The notes under the pieces are model-generated. The model had not been told where the DNA came from. It searched no databases and was given only the letters and a program-made list of their open reading frames with translations. The position numbers and the translations under genes are program-made. Source: Lysobacter sp. FW306-1B-D06B (GTDB lineage Bacteria; Pseudomonadota; Gammaproteobacteria; Xanthomonadales; Xanthomonadaceae). Taken from it: a stretch of DNA of 64,000 nucleotides. Below are positions 1 through 11,024 of this stretch, piece by piece; positions within the stretch are counted from its first letter, which is position 1, and every line of letters begins with the position of its first letter. The stretch lies in the NCBI RefSeq assembly GCF_038446665.1, contig NZ_CP151802.1, positions 1,922,001 through 1,986,000 on the forward strand, in the 5' to 3' direction.

Positions 1-1568
1 TCGATCAGACGCGGTTCGCTCCACGCCGGGCCCATGAAGACGATGCCCATCGGCAGGCCGAAATAATCGCCCATCGGCACGGTGACGCTCGGCGTACCGG
101 CGACGGCGGCGGCGCCGTAGCCTTCACCGAGGAAATGATCGCCGTTGACCGGGTCGATCAGCCACGCCGGCGCGGTGGCAGGCGCGACGATGGCATCGAG
201 TGTCGAAGCCGTGAGCGCGGCCTGCAGGCCGTCGCTGCCGGCCAGTCGCTTAGCCTGGCTGCGCGCGTCGATGTACGCCATCTCGTCCAGCGTGCCCTTC
301 GCCTGCGCGCGTTCGAACAGCTCCTGCGCGAAGAACGGCATCTCCGTCTTGGTGTTGCGGCGGTTGAATTCGATCAGCCCCTCCAGCGAATTCACCGGCG
401 CGCCGCTGCGCGACAGATAGCCGTTGAGGCCGTGCTTGAACTCGTACAGCAGCACGTCCATCTCGGCGTCGTTCCATTGCCCGGCGGTGGGCAGTTCGAC
501 GTCGACGATCTCCGCGCCGGCCTGGCGCATGGCCTCCAGGCTGCGCTCGAGCGCGGCGTCGGCGGCGGGATGGAAACCCATCGCCTTGCGCAGCACGCCG
601 ATGCGGGCGCCGCGCAGGCCGTCGCGGTTGAGGCGCGCGTGGTAGTCGAAGATCGCCCGGCCGGTGCTTTCGGCCGTGGCGGAATCGGTGTCGTCGCGAC
701 CGACCATGGCCGACAGCAGGATTGCCGCGTCGGCGACACTGCGCGCCATCGGGCCGGGTGTGTCCTGGCTGTGCGAGATCGGGATGATGCCGCTGCGGCT
801 CACCAGGCCGACCGTCGGCTTGATGCCCACCAACCCCGCGACCGAAGACGGGCAGACGATGCTGCCGTCGGTCTCCGTGCCGATTGCGGCGGCGGCGAGG
901 TTGGCGGCCACGGCCGCGCCGCTGCCGGAGCTGGAACCGCAGGGCGAGCGGTCCAGCGCGTACGGGTTGCGCGTCTGCCCGCCGCGCGCGCTCCAGCCGG
1001 AGGTCGAACGCGAGGAACGGAAGTTCGCCCACTCGCTGAGGTTCGTCTTGCCCAGGATCACCGCGCCCGCATCGCGCAGTCGCGCGACGACGAAGGCGTC
1101 GGTGCGCGGATGGTGCGAGGCGAGGGCGAGCGAGCCGGCGGAGTTCGCCATCGGCGTCGCGTCGATGTTGTCCTTCAGCAGGATCGGCACGCCGTGCAGC
1201 GGGCCGCGCACGCGGCCGGCCTTGCGCTCGGCGTCGCGTGCATCGGCTTCCTTCAGCGCGGCCGGATTGACTTCGATCACCGCGTTGAGATGCGGGCCGG
1301 CGTCGTCGATCGCGGCGATGCGGTCCAGGTACGCCTGCGTCAGCGCGTGGCTGGTGAGCTCGCCACGTCCCATGCGGGCTTGAAGTTCGTCGATACCGAC
1401 TTCGGCGAAGGCGAAGTTTCCATCCGGTGCGGGCGCGGCGGCCGGCTTGGCGGAAGTCGTCGCGGTCGGACCGGCTTTGGCCGTGCCGGGTACGTCGGCG
1501 CGGTTACAGGCGGGCAGGAGCGCGAGCAGCGTTGCCAGTGGCAACGTCTTGACGATCAAAGAGCGCAT
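1..1568 (-). CDS. Amidase-signature lipoprotein, C-terminus cut by window edge
   Basis: Amidase-signature hydrolase, expected to cleave an amide or peptide-amide bond outside the cytoplasm. The reading frame stays open for 522 codons from ATG 1568 to the window edge, so the C-terminus is missing. Residues 1-21 form a lipoprotein signal ending in a lipobox (LPAC, Cys21), followed by an Ala/Pro/Thr-rich linker. The Ser-cisSer-Lys machinery is visible: Lys130 in ILLKDN, the Ser-rich CGSSSGSG loop at about 208-215 (cis-Ser) and Ser234 in DGSIVCPSS (nucleophile). The lipobox rules out a GatA-type tRNA amidotransferase subunit, and no gatB or gatC is nearby. The substrate cannot be read from the sequence. 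Confidence 0.88.
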   Translation of the reverse strand, partial: MRSLIVKTLPLATLLALLPACNRADVPGTAKAGPTATTSAKPAAAPAPDGNFAFAEVGIDELQARMGRGELTSHALTQAYLDRIAAIDDAGPHLNAVIEVNPAALKEADARDAERKAGRVRGPLHGVPILLKDNIDATPMANSAGSLALASHHPRTDAFVVARLRDAGAVILGKTNLSEWANFRSSRSTSGWSARGGQTRNPYALDRSPCGSSSGSGAAVAANLAAAAIGTETDGSIVCPSSVAGLVGIKPTVGLVSRSGIIPISHSQDTPGPMARSVADAAILLSAMVGRDDTDSATAESTGRAIFDYHARLNRDGLRGARIGVLRKAMGFHPAADAALERSLEAMRQAGAEIVDVELPTAGQWNDAEMDVLLYEFKHGLNGYLSRSGAPVNSLEGLIEFNRRNTKTEMPFFAQELFERAQAKGTLDEMAYIDARSQAKRLAGSDGLQAALTASTLDAIVAPATAPAWLIDPVNGDHFLGEGYGAAAVAGTPSVTVPMGDYFGLPMGIVFMGPAWSEPRLI

Positions 1569-1631
1569 TGCGATTCCCCGGTCGCAGGTGGCTGACCCGA
1601 GGATACGCCATTCAGCTTGGCTGGCGGGGGC

Positions 1632-2099
1632 TCAGGGGCGCCGCTTACGGATGTCGCGTGCCAGCACTGCGACGACGATCAAATTGATCGCCAGGACAGC
1701 GACCGACATCCAGCCGGGGTGGCGGAACAGGGCATAGACGTCCAGCGGCAGGTAGATCGCGGCGCTGATGCAGCCCAGCCACGACGCCCAGACCTTGACG
1801 CGCCACAGGCCCCAGGCCTCGACGAAGCGCAGGATGCCGTAGGCGAAGATCAAACCCGCGGCCAGATGGACGCTGTCGGGATTGATGAGGTCGGAGAAGC
1901 GCGCCAGCGCGCCGGTCTGCGGATCCAACTGGAACCGCGTCATCAGTTCGTGCAGCCAGCGCAGCAGCGGGGCCGGGCCGAGCAGCTCCAGGCCGCTGGC
2001 GGCGGCGAAGGCCAGCAGGCCTTTGGCGGCCTCGAAGATCGCGATGGCATGCAGGCCCGGATGGGCCTGCGGCCGGGAGTCGTAGGTGGCGTCGGTCAT
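1632..2099 (-). CDS. DUF2127-like integral membrane protein
   Basis: Small multispanning membrane protein of about 155 residues. It has an N-terminal segment (HAIAIFEAAKGLLAF), a loop, and three further hydrophobic stretches including VHLAAGLIFAYGILRFVEAWGL and MSVAVLAINLIVVAVL, then a basic RDIRKRRP tail. The pattern resembles the DUF2127 family, whose function is unknown. I chose ATG 2099; the same frame extends to a TTG at 2135 that would overlap the typA stop codon, and a GTG lies just upstream of the ATG. No strong ribosome-binding site decides between them. The close spacing behind typA on the same strand suggests co-transcription. Confidence 0.72.
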   Translation of the reverse strand: MTDATYDSRPQAHPGLHAIAIFEAAKGLLAFAAASGLELLGPAPLLRWLHELMTRFQLDPQTGALARFSDLINPDSVHLAAGLIFAYGILRFVEAWGLWRVKVWASWLGCISAAIYLPLDVYALFRHPGWMSVAVLAINLIVVAVLARDIRKRRP

Positions 2100-2131
2100 G
2101 GCGTGATCAGACACGGCGCCACCGTTTTGGT

Positions 2132-3961
<1,830 letters not shown>

Positions 3962-4006
3962 GCGGACAGGCCGGCAGACCGGCGCTCAGGCGAGGGGTAG
4001 CCGAAT

Positions 4007-4012
4007 ATTATA
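4007..4012 (-). promoter_or_regulatory. Candidate -10 element of typA
   Basis: Perfect TATAAT on the minus strand about 45 bases upstream of the typA start codon, in an AT-rich island within GC-rich sequence. No convincing -35 hexamer sits at 16-18 bases, so this is only a candidate. Confidence 0.4.
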
Positions 4013-4165
4013 CCTTGCAAACATGGCCGTTGCTTGTTCAGGCAGACGGCGCCGGGAGGCGCTCGCGGACCCTTGTGAAGCCCCGCCACCGCCGCCATCT
4101 GAACGGCGAGTTGCCCCTTTCTCCCACCGATTCCTTTCCCCGAACAACGTCCAGGAGACGCATTC

Positions 4166-4672
<507 letters not shown>

Positions 4673-4682
4673 CCTGATCGAT

Positions 4683-4787
4683 GTCATTCCCGCGAAGACG
4701 GGAATCCAACTGTCCGTACCCGCAGCGCCTGCTGCCGGGGCGTGACAAGTCGGACGCCTGGGTCCCCGCCTGCGCGGGGATGACGGC
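4683..4787. repeat. Family A inverted repeat pair, copy 1
   Basis: Two arms facing each other, 4683-4708 (GTCATTCCCGCGAAGACGGG...) and 4759-4787 (...CCCCGCCTGCGCGGGGATGAC). Each arm is itself a hairpin. The same arms recur at 21.8, 26.4, 30.2 and 43.2 kb. Organisation is like a REP doublet. Confidence 0.85.
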
Positions 4788-4967
4788 TTGAATACCCCGT
4801 CGAACTGAGGCGCCCGCTCCGGCTTGCCGGGGCGGGCGTTTTCGCATCCGGCGGGGCGGGGCGCCCGGGTCCGCGTGTTAACATCGCAAGGCTCGATGGC
4901 GGCCGTTTTCGCGGCTGCAGTTCCAGCCTCGAGCACACCCCACATCGACCCCAACGAGGTTCCCGCG

Positions 4968-6173
4968 ATGCCCCAGCTTGCCCGGCGCATCGGTCGCGCC
5001 AAGCCCAGCGCGATCATGCAGGTTGCCGAGAAGGCCAAGCGGCTCAAGGCCGAAGGCCGCGACATCATCAGTTTCTCGATCGGTGTTCCCAACTTCCTCC
5101 CCGGCGAGCACGTCTACGCCGCCGCACGCGAAGCGCTGTCGAAAGACAGCGGCCAGTACGGCAGCAATCGCGGACCCGACGCGCTGCTCGACGCGTTCGT
5201 CGAACACATGGCGAAAATCGGTCTGACCGGCTACGGCCGCGTCAACTGCGCCACCGGCATCGGCGCCAAGCACGTCATCTACAACCTCGCCGAAGCGCTG
5301 CTCGACGAAGGCGACACCATCGTCTTCCCGACGCCGTACTGGACCAGCTACCTCGACATCGCCGAGATCGTCGGCGCGAAGATCGACCTGCTGCCGTGCC
5401 CGGCCGAACAGAACTACAAGCTCACGCCCGCGCAGCTCGATGTCGCGCTTGCGAAGAAGCCGCGCGTGTTCCTGTTCAACAACCCGTCCAACCCGACGGG
5501 CATGGTGTACACGAAGGAAGAAATCGACGCGCTGGCCGACGTCATCGTGAAGTATCCGGACACCTGGATCATCACCGACGACATCTACAACCGGATGGTG
5601 TTCGACGGCTTGGGCTACCACAACTTCGTGCACGCCCGCCCGGAGCTGAAGGACCGCGTGATCTTCCTCGACTCGCTGTCCAAGACCTACGGCATGCCGG
5701 GTTGGCGCGTGGGCTTCATGGCCGGTCCGGAAGTCGTCGCGCAGGCGCTGGTGACGATGAATTCCAACCACATCACCAACGTGCCGGAAGTCGTCTGCGC
5801 TGCGGCCATCGCCGCGTTCAACGGCCCGCAAGACGTGCCGACGCAGAAGTGCGCCGAGTTCCAGGCCAAACGCGACCAGGTGATGGACGTGATGAACGCC
5901 ATCCCGGGCGTCGTCTGCCCGCGTCCGCAGGGCGCGTTCTACGTGTTCCCGGACATCAGCGTCGCCTTCGGCAAGACGCACACGCCAACGGGCACGAAGA
6001 TCAACAACGACGTCGACTTCTGCAACGCACTGCTGGAAGCCAAGGGCGTGGCCTGCGTGCCGGGCTCGGCCTTTGGCGAGCCGCGCGCGCTGCGCATCAG
6101 CTACACCTGCCCGACGCCGCAGCTCGCACCGGGCCTGCAGCGTTTCCAGGAATTCTTCGCTGAACTGCAGTGA
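4968..6173 (+). CDS. PLP-dependent class I/II aminotransferase
   Basis: Fold-type I aminotransferase of 401 residues, most like the aspartate/alanine-type group. Seen: NNPSNPTG at 171-178, TDDIYNRMVFDG around 204-214, the PLP-binding Lys239 in SLSKTYGMPGWRVGF, and an ALRISY segment carrying the substrate-carboxylate Arg near the C-terminus. The frame is open upstream to 4824, but ATG 4968 (MPQLARRIGR) gives the usual family N-terminus, so I use it. It lies just before mdh; oxaloacetate would link the two if the substrate is aspartate, but the donor is not provable here. No aspC symbol is assigned for that reason. Confidence 0.9.
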   Translation: MPQLARRIGRAKPSAIMQVAEKAKRLKAEGRDIISFSIGVPNFLPGEHVYAAAREALSKDSGQYGSNRGPDALLDAFVEHMAKIGLTGYGRVNCATGIGAKHVIYNLAEALLDEGDTIVFPTPYWTSYLDIAEIVGAKIDLLPCPAEQNYKLTPAQLDVALAKKPRVFLFNNPSNPTGMVYTKEEIDALADVIVKYPDTWIITDDIYNRMVFDGLGYHNFVHARPELKDRVIFLDSLSKTYGMPGWRVGFMAGPEVVAQALVTMNSNHITNVPEVVCAAAIAAFNGPQDVPTQKCAEFQAKRDQVMDVMNAIPGVVCPRPQGAFYVFPDISVAFGKTHTPTGTKINNDVDFCNALLEAKGVACVPGSAFGEPRALRISYTCPTPQLAPGLQRFQEFFAELQ

Positions 6174-6175
6174 TT

Positions 6176-6290
6176 CGGGATTCGAGATTCGGGATTCGCA
6201 AAAGCGGATCCCGAATCCTCCCGTAGCGCCGCCGCTGTTTCCGAATCACGAATCCCGAATCACGAATCACGAATCACGAATCCCGGAGTT
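6176..6290. repeat. Family D clustered GATTCGGGATTCG / CGAATCACGAATC repeats
   Basis: The whole gap before mdh is made of short units: forward GATTCGGGATTCG runs at 6176-6200 and the reverse-complement type CGAATCCCGAATCAC repeated several times at 6241-6287. The two halves can pair into a long imperfect hairpin. The last unit ends about six bases before the mdh start codon, so the mdh ribosome-binding region is inside the array. Confidence 0.8.
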
Positions 6291-6295
6291 TCACC

Positions 6296-7279
6296 ATGAA
6301 GACCCCCGTCCGCGTTGCCGTCACCGGTGCTGCCGGCCAGATCGGTTACTCGCTGCTGTTCCGCATCGCTTCCGGCGAAATGCTCGGCAAGGACCAGCCC
6401 GTCATCCTGCAGATGCTCGAGCTGCCGATGGAGAAGGCCCAGGCCGCGCTCAAGGGCGTGATGATGGAGCTGGAAGACTGCGCGTTCCCGCTGCTCGTCG
6501 GCATGGTCGGCACCGATGACGCGGAAGTCGCGTTCAAGGACGCCGACATCGCCCTGCTGGTCGGCGCGCGTCCGCGCGGCCCGGGCATGGAGCGCAAGGA
6601 CCTGCTGCTGGAAAACGCGAAGATCTTCACCGCCCAGGGCGCCGCGCTGAACAAGGTCGCCTCGCGCAATGTGAAGGTGCTCGTCGTCGGCAACCCGGCC
6701 AACACCAATGCCTACATCGCCATGAAGTCGGCGCCGGACCTGCCGGCGAAGAACTTCACCGCGATGCTGCGCCTGGACCACAACCGTGCGCTGTCGCAGC
6801 TGGCCAACAAGGCCGGCGTCGCCGTGGGCGACATCGAGAAGCTGGTCGTGTGGGGCAACCACAGCCCGACCATGTACCCGGATTACCGCTTCGCCACGGT
6901 CAACGGCCAGTCGCTGAAGGACAAGATCAACGACGCCGATTGGAACGCCAACGAGTTCATCCCGAAGGTCGGCAAGCGCGGCGCGGCGATCATCGAAGCG
7001 CGCGGCCTGTCGTCGGCTGCTTCGGCCGCCAACGCCGCCATCGACCACATCCGCGACTGGGTGCTGGGCAGCAACGGCAAGTGGGTGACGATGGGCATTC
7101 CGTCCGACGGCAGCTACGGCATTCCGAAGGACGTGATGTTCGGCTTCGCCGTGACCACGAAGGACGGCGAGTACACGATGGTGAAGGACCTGCCGGTCGA
7201 CGACTTCAGCCAGAAGGCCATCGACAAGACGCTGGCCGAGCTGGAAGAAGAGCGCGCCGGCGTTTCGCACCTGCTGTAA
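6296..7279 (+). CDS. mdh: Malate dehydrogenase
   Basis: NAD-dependent malate dehydrogenase of the TCA cycle (malate to oxaloacetate), 327 residues, cytoplasmic. The Rossmann glycine loop is GAAGQIGY (11-18). Substrate arginines lie in the mobile loop [13 protein letters not shown] (91-102), the Asp/Arg pair in LRLDHNRA (Asp161), and the catalytic His189 in [13 protein letters not shown]. It has the length and motifs of the Xanthomonas/Burkholderia type rather than the enterobacterial type. The Shine-Dalgarno is GGAG at the end of the repeat array. A strong terminator follows. Confidence 0.97.
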   Translation: MKTPVRVAVTGAAGQIGYSLLFRIASGEMLGKDQPVILQMLELPMEKAQAALKGVMMELEDCAFPLLVGMVGTDDAEVAFKDADIALLVGARPRGPGMERKDLLLENAKIFTAQGAALNKVASRNVKVLVVGNPANTNAYIAMKSAPDLPAKNFTAMLRLDHNRALSQLANKAGVAVGDIEKLVVWGNHSPTMYPDYRFATVNGQSLKDKINDADWNANEFIPKVGKRGAAIIEARGLSSAASAANAAIDHIRDWVLGSNGKWVTMGIPSDGSYGIPKDVMFGFAVTTKDGEYTMVKDLPVDDFSQKAIDKTLAELEEERAGVSHLL

Positions 7280-7318
7280 TCCGCATTGCGCGACTGTTTC
7301 GGCAGTCGCACGAGACAA

Positions 7319-7347
7319 AAAAAGGGCGGCCAATGGCCGCCCTTTTT
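7319..7347 (+). terminator. Rho-independent terminator of mdh
   Basis: Perfect 13-bp stem (AAAAAGGGCGGCC / GGCCGCCCTTTTT) with a 3-base loop, ending in a T run. It is nearly symmetric (A run before, T run after), so it could also stop minus-strand transcription from the porin gene. Confidence 0.92.
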
Positions 7348-7392
7348 CGTTGACGCAGCTGTCGGCTGCTACATCGCTTCGTGCTTGCTGTC

Positions 7393-7411
7393 GTCATTCC
7401 GCGGGAATGAC
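7393..7411. repeat. Minimal family A hairpin
   Basis: Perfect palindrome GTCATTCC-GCG-GGAATGAC, the core of one family A arm with no partner. It lies downstream of both mdh and the convergent porin gene. Confidence 0.6.
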
Positions 7412-7440
7412 AGATTAAGAGCGTCGATAAGAGATCAGAA

Positions 7441-8634
7441 TCAGAACTGCACCTGCGCCCGCAGTTCCACCTCGTCGGTCGCCGAATACGCCGCGCGCTT
7501 CTCATCCAGCACGTGCACGTAGTTCGCCTGGAACTTGAAGTGCGAAGTGAGATACCAGTTCGCGCCGAAGGTGATGTCGCGCTGGCGGCCGCCGGCGATG
7601 CCCGCGTCGTTCAGATCGAGGTCGCCGTAGCGCGCCAGCAATTCCACTGCACCGAAGCCCTTCGCGGGTTTCACATTGGCGACGTTCCCGCCGGAGTAAG
7701 GGCGCGATTCCCCCGTGAGCAGCCAGCTGCCGGTAACGTAGCCGCCCTGCGCGGTGAAATCGCGCAAGCCGTCATCGCGCTGCGCGCTGCCAATCAGGTA
7801 TTCGCCCTGCAGTGACCAGGGGCCGTCGATCCACAGGGCCTCCAGCCCCGCACGGTCGATGCGGTCCACATGCATCAGCTTGCCCGAATCGACCAGCCGC
7901 ACATCAGTAAGGCCGGCTTGCGGACGTGCGCGGAAGCGCGCGCCCGGCGCCGTGTAGATGCTGCGCCCGTCAGTGTTGCCGTGCGGGTTCTCCACCGACG
8001 CGGCCACGCCCAGATGCAGCACGCGCGCGTCACCGTGAAGCGGCAGCCAGAACGCGCGCGCCGCCGCCGTCGTGCCGGGGTTGTCGCCCTGCAGGTCGTG
8101 CCCGAAGAAGTACGCGGCGCTGAAAGCGTAATCAGGTCGCGCGAGCGACCACTCAACGCCCGTGCGTCGGCCTTCGAACACCGCCTGCGACGCGGCCGCG
8201 TTCTCCATCAGGCTGCCCGCGCGCGATGCCGAATTGCTCTCGAAACCGACAGGCGTCTTGAAATAGCCCACGCGGATGCGGCCCATGTCCTGTCCGAACA
8301 ACGCCTTGGTCTCCACGCGCAGTGCGACATCGAGCCAGGTGTTCGTTTCGAAGTCCATGCCGACAGTGGCGTCGTAAACGCCCTTCTTCTTCAGCGCGGC
8401 GCCGAACTCGCGACGGCGCATGCCATCGTCGTCGTGCAGCGTTGTCGTGGCCGTTCCATAGCCGCGATCGCCGGAGAAATCGTTGAGGTCGTAAGCGAAG
8501 TTGAGGGAAGCGGAAAGATCGGTGCCGTCGGCGAACGTGTGGTGCGTCGGCCAGGCGTCGAAGTCGCCGGCCGTCGCGTCGGTCGCACAAAGCAGCAGGC
8601 CGGCCAGTGCGGCGGCCAGGATCGATGGATTCAT
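7441..8634 (-). CDS. Phosphate-selective-type (OprO/OprP-like) outer-membrane porin
   Basis: Predicted 397-residue outer-membrane beta-barrel. The N-terminus is a signal peptide with likely cleavage after ATA (residue 22). The mature part has alternating short amphipathic strands and ends in Phe (AQVQF), the usual BAM-recognition terminus. Motifs such as RVGYFKTPVGFE, AAYFFGHD, GGYVTGSWLLTGESRPY and ARYGDLDLNDAGI...GGRQRDITFGANWY are typical of the phosphate-selective porin O/P family. ATG 8634 is chosen because it directly starts a signal peptide; the frame is open to 8910. Actual substrate selectivity cannot be deduced from family membership. Confidence 0.88.
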   Translation of the reverse strand: MNPSILAAALAGLLLCATDATAGDFDAWPTHHTFADGTDLSASLNFAYDLNDFSGDRGYGTATTTLHDDDGMRRREFGAALKKKGVYDATVGMDFETNTWLDVALRVETKALFGQDMGRIRVGYFKTPVGFESNSASRAGSLMENAAASQAVFEGRRTGVEWSLARPDYAFSAAYFFGHDLQGDNPGTTAAARAFWLPLHGDARVLHLGVAASVENPHGNTDGRSIYTAPGARFRARPQAGLTDVRLVDSGKLMHVDRIDRAGLEALWIDGPWSLQGEYLIGSAQRDDGLRDFTAQGGYVTGSWLLTGESRPYSGGNVANVKPAKGFGAVELLARYGDLDLNDAGIAGGRQRDITFGANWYLTSHFKFQANYVHVLDEKRAAYSATDEVELRAQVQF

Positions 8635-9025
8635 GGGAAGTCGGTCGTTCGGAAGAAGGAGGCGTGCGAAGTCGCGCACGGACGCGAAGGGGTCAGTCGC
8701 TTTCGACGCTGGAGGTCGCATTGAACGGTTCCGACGCAGGCGTCGGATTCGCCAGCTCGCGCTGCAAGCGGTGCGAGCAAGGCAAGCGGACGGGGCGCAA
8801 CAATGCCGCCACGCGCCAGCCTCGACCGGCTGAAAATTGGACGTTGCGCGCATCGCGCCTTGCTGCATCGCGCCATGTCGTGCAGCGGGGCTCGGGAGCG
8901 TTCCTGCCAAATCAACCGCTTACGTGCGCAGGCGTGCCATCACGCAGCCTCTTCGACCATCGTCGTAACGAACGCTCACGTGTCACGGACTAGCCTCGAC
9001 GGATCGTCGTTGGAAAGGCCCCGCC
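8635..9025. other. 391-base gap between divergent porin and prpE genes
   Basis: Holds the two divergent promoters. GC-rich with several short inverted stretches (for example CGACGCAGGCGTCG near 8739) but no supported ORF, RNA or repeat family. Confidence 0.6.
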
Positions 9026-10918
9026 ATGCGCTACGAAGACTTCTATCGCCGCTCGATCGAACAGCCCGAGGAGTTCTGGGGCGAGCAGGCGAGGGCGATC
9101 CACTGGCACAAGCCGCCGGAGCGGATCCTCGACTATTCCACTCCGCCATTCCGCAAGTGGTTCGTCGGCGGCGAAACCAACCTGTGCTTCAACGCCGTCG
9201 ACCGCCATCTGCACGAACGCGGCGACCAGCTGGCACTCGTGGCGATCTCATCGGAAACCAATGTCACGCGCGAGATCACGTACCGCGAGCTGCATCGCGA
9301 AGTGAACACCTTCGCCGCGGTGATCCGTTCGCTCGGCGTCGGCCGCGGCGATCGCGTGGTGATCTACATGCCGAACATGGCCGAGGCCGTGTTCGCGATG
9401 CTGGCCTGCGCGCGCATCGGTGCGGTGCATTCGGTGGTGTTCGGCGGTTTCGCTTCGCACAACCTGGCGCTGCGCATCGACGATGCGACACCGAAGCTGC
9501 TGATCTGCGCCGACGCCGGCATGCGCGGCGGCAAGGTGATTGCGTACAAGCCGCTGGTCGATGCCGCCTGCGCTGCGGCGAAATCGCCGCCGCCGAAGGT
9601 GCTCATCGTCGATCGCGGGCTCGATCCGCAACGTACGAACGTGGAAGGTCGCGACGCGGACTATGCCGCGCTCCACGCGCAGTACGACGGCGAGGAAGTC
9701 GACGTCGAATGGCTGGAATCCAACGAGCCCAGCTATCTGCTGTACACGTCGGGCACTACGGGCAAGCCAAAAGGCGTGCAACGCGATGTCGGCGGTTACG
9801 CGGTCGCGCTGGCGTTGTCGATGTGGTCGATCTACGACGTGCGCGCGGGGCAGGTGATGTTCTCCACGTCCGATGTCGGCTGGGCGGTGGGGCATTCGTA
9901 CAACGTGTACGGGCCGCTGATCGCCGGCGCGACGTCGGTGCTGTACGAGGGCCTACCGACGAATCCCGACCCCGGCGTGTGGTGGCGCATCTGCGAGCAG
10001 TACGGCGTGCGCACGATGTTCTCCTCGCCCACCGGCATCCGTGTGTTGAAGAAGCAGGATCCCGCGTTCCTGAAGAAGCACGACCTGTCGAAGCTGCAGT
10101 GGCTGTTCCTCGCCGGAGAACCGCTGGACGAACCCACCGCGCACTGGATCACCGACGGCATCGGCAAGACCATCATCGACAACTACTGGCAGACCGAAAC
10201 CGGCTGGCCGGTGCTGTCGCTGATGCCGGGGTTGGACCTGAAACCGGTGAAGTTCGGTTCGCCCGGATTGCCCACGCCGGGCTACAAGCTGCGCGTGATC
10301 GACGACAACAGCGGCGAGGACGTGAAGGCCGGCGAGAAGGGTGTGCTGGTGATCGAGCCGCCGCTGCCGCCGGGCTGCCTGACGACGGTGTGGAACGACG
10401 ACGCGCGATTCCTTTCCAGCTACTTCAGCCACTTCAAGCAGCTCGTCTACAGCTCGCTGGACTGGGCGATCCGCGACGAGGACGGCTACACCTTCATCCT
10501 CGGCCGCACGGACGATGTCATCAACGTCGCCGGTCACCGCCTGGGCACGCGCGAGATCGAGGAGTCGTGCTCCACGCATCCCAATGTCGCCGAGGCCGCC
10601 GTCATCGGCGTGCACGACGAACTCAAGGGTCAGGTACCGGTCGTGTTCGCCACGCTCAAGCGTCCCGACGAATCGCCTGCCGATGCGGCCGCTGCGATGC
10701 AGCAGCGCGTGGTCGAACAACTCGGTGGCGTGGCGAAGCCGGCGCGCGTGTACGTGGTCAACGCGTTGCCGAAGACGCGCTCGGGCAAGCTGCTGCGGCG
10801 TTCGTTGCAGGCGCTGGCGGAGAGTCGCGATCCGGGTGATCTGTCCACGCTCGACGACCCCGGTGCGCTGGAGGAAGTGAAGCGCGCGCTGGAGCGGGGC
10901 CCCGATACAGGAGGCTGA
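9026..10918 (+). CDS. prpE: Propionate--CoA ligase (acetyl-CoA synthetase family)
   Basis: AMP-forming acyl-CoA synthetase, 630 residues, converting propionate, ATP and CoA into propionyl-CoA. The N-terminus MRYEDFYRRSIEQPEEFW is typical of PrpE. The P-loop is TSGTTGKPKG at 241-250, the adenylate-binding WQTETGWPV lies at about 389, and the C-terminal catalytic motif PKTRSGK at 582-588 carries Lys588, the residue acetylated to switch off this family. An AAAGG ribosome-binding site precedes ATG 9026. Neighbouring prpB and prpC support propionate over acetate as substrate, though acetate activity is possible. Confidence 0.9.
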   Translation: MRYEDFYRRSIEQPEEFWGEQARAIHWHKPPERILDYSTPPFRKWFVGGETNLCFNAVDRHLHERGDQLALVAISSETNVTREITYRELHREVNTFAAVIRSLGVGRGDRVVIYMPNMAEAVFAMLACARIGAVHSVVFGGFASHNLALRIDDATPKLLICADAGMRGGKVIAYKPLVDAACAAAKSPPPKVLIVDRGLDPQRTNVEGRDADYAALHAQYDGEEVDVEWLESNEPSYLLYTSGTTGKPKGVQRDVGGYAVALALSMWSIYDVRAGQVMFSTSDVGWAVGHSYNVYGPLIAGATSVLYEGLPTNPDPGVWWRICEQYGVRTMFSSPTGIRVLKKQDPAFLKKHDLSKLQWLFLAGEPLDEPTAHWITDGIGKTIIDNYWQTETGWPVLSLMPGLDLKPVKFGSPGLPTPGYKLRVIDDNSGEDVKAGEKGVLVIEPPLPPGCLTTVWNDDARFLSSYFSHFKQLVYSSLDWAIRDEDGYTFILGRTDDVINVAGHRLGTREIEESCSTHPNVAEAAVIGVHDELKGQVPVVFATLKRPDESPADAAAAMQQRVVEQLGGVAKPARVYVVNALPKTRSGKLLRRSLQALAESRDPGDLSTLDDPGALEEVKRALERGPDTGG

Positions 10919-10932
10919 CACCGGACGTATTT

Positions 10933-11024
10933 CCCGTTCGTCCTGAGCGTAGCGGAGCGAAGTCGAAGGGCGGACGGGGCTGCGACCGACCGATGCTGCG
11001 CGCCTACGCTCAGGGCGAATGGTG
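10933..11024. repeat. Family B inverted repeat, copy 1
   Basis: Left arm 10933-10978 (CCCGTTCGTCCTGAGCGTAG...GTCGAAGGGCG) and right arm 10999-11024 (GCGCCTACGCTCAGGGCGAA). The right arm overlaps the 3' end of the minus-strand HTH-citrate synthase gene and contains its stop codon. Related copies occur at 16.4 and 32.6 kb. Confidence 0.85.

Noticed and set aside
4824..4967. N-terminal extension of the aminotransferase
   Set aside because: The added residues do not resemble the family, and the conserved N-terminus begins at ATG 4968.
6241..6287. Repeated CGAATCAC units as a possible CRISPR array
   Set aside because: Units of about 8-15 bases abut each other with no unique spacers of uniform length, and no cas gene is in the window.
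8635..8910. N-terminal extension of the porin
   Set aside because: It would put about 90 Arg/Ala-rich residues before a clear signal peptide that starts at 8634.
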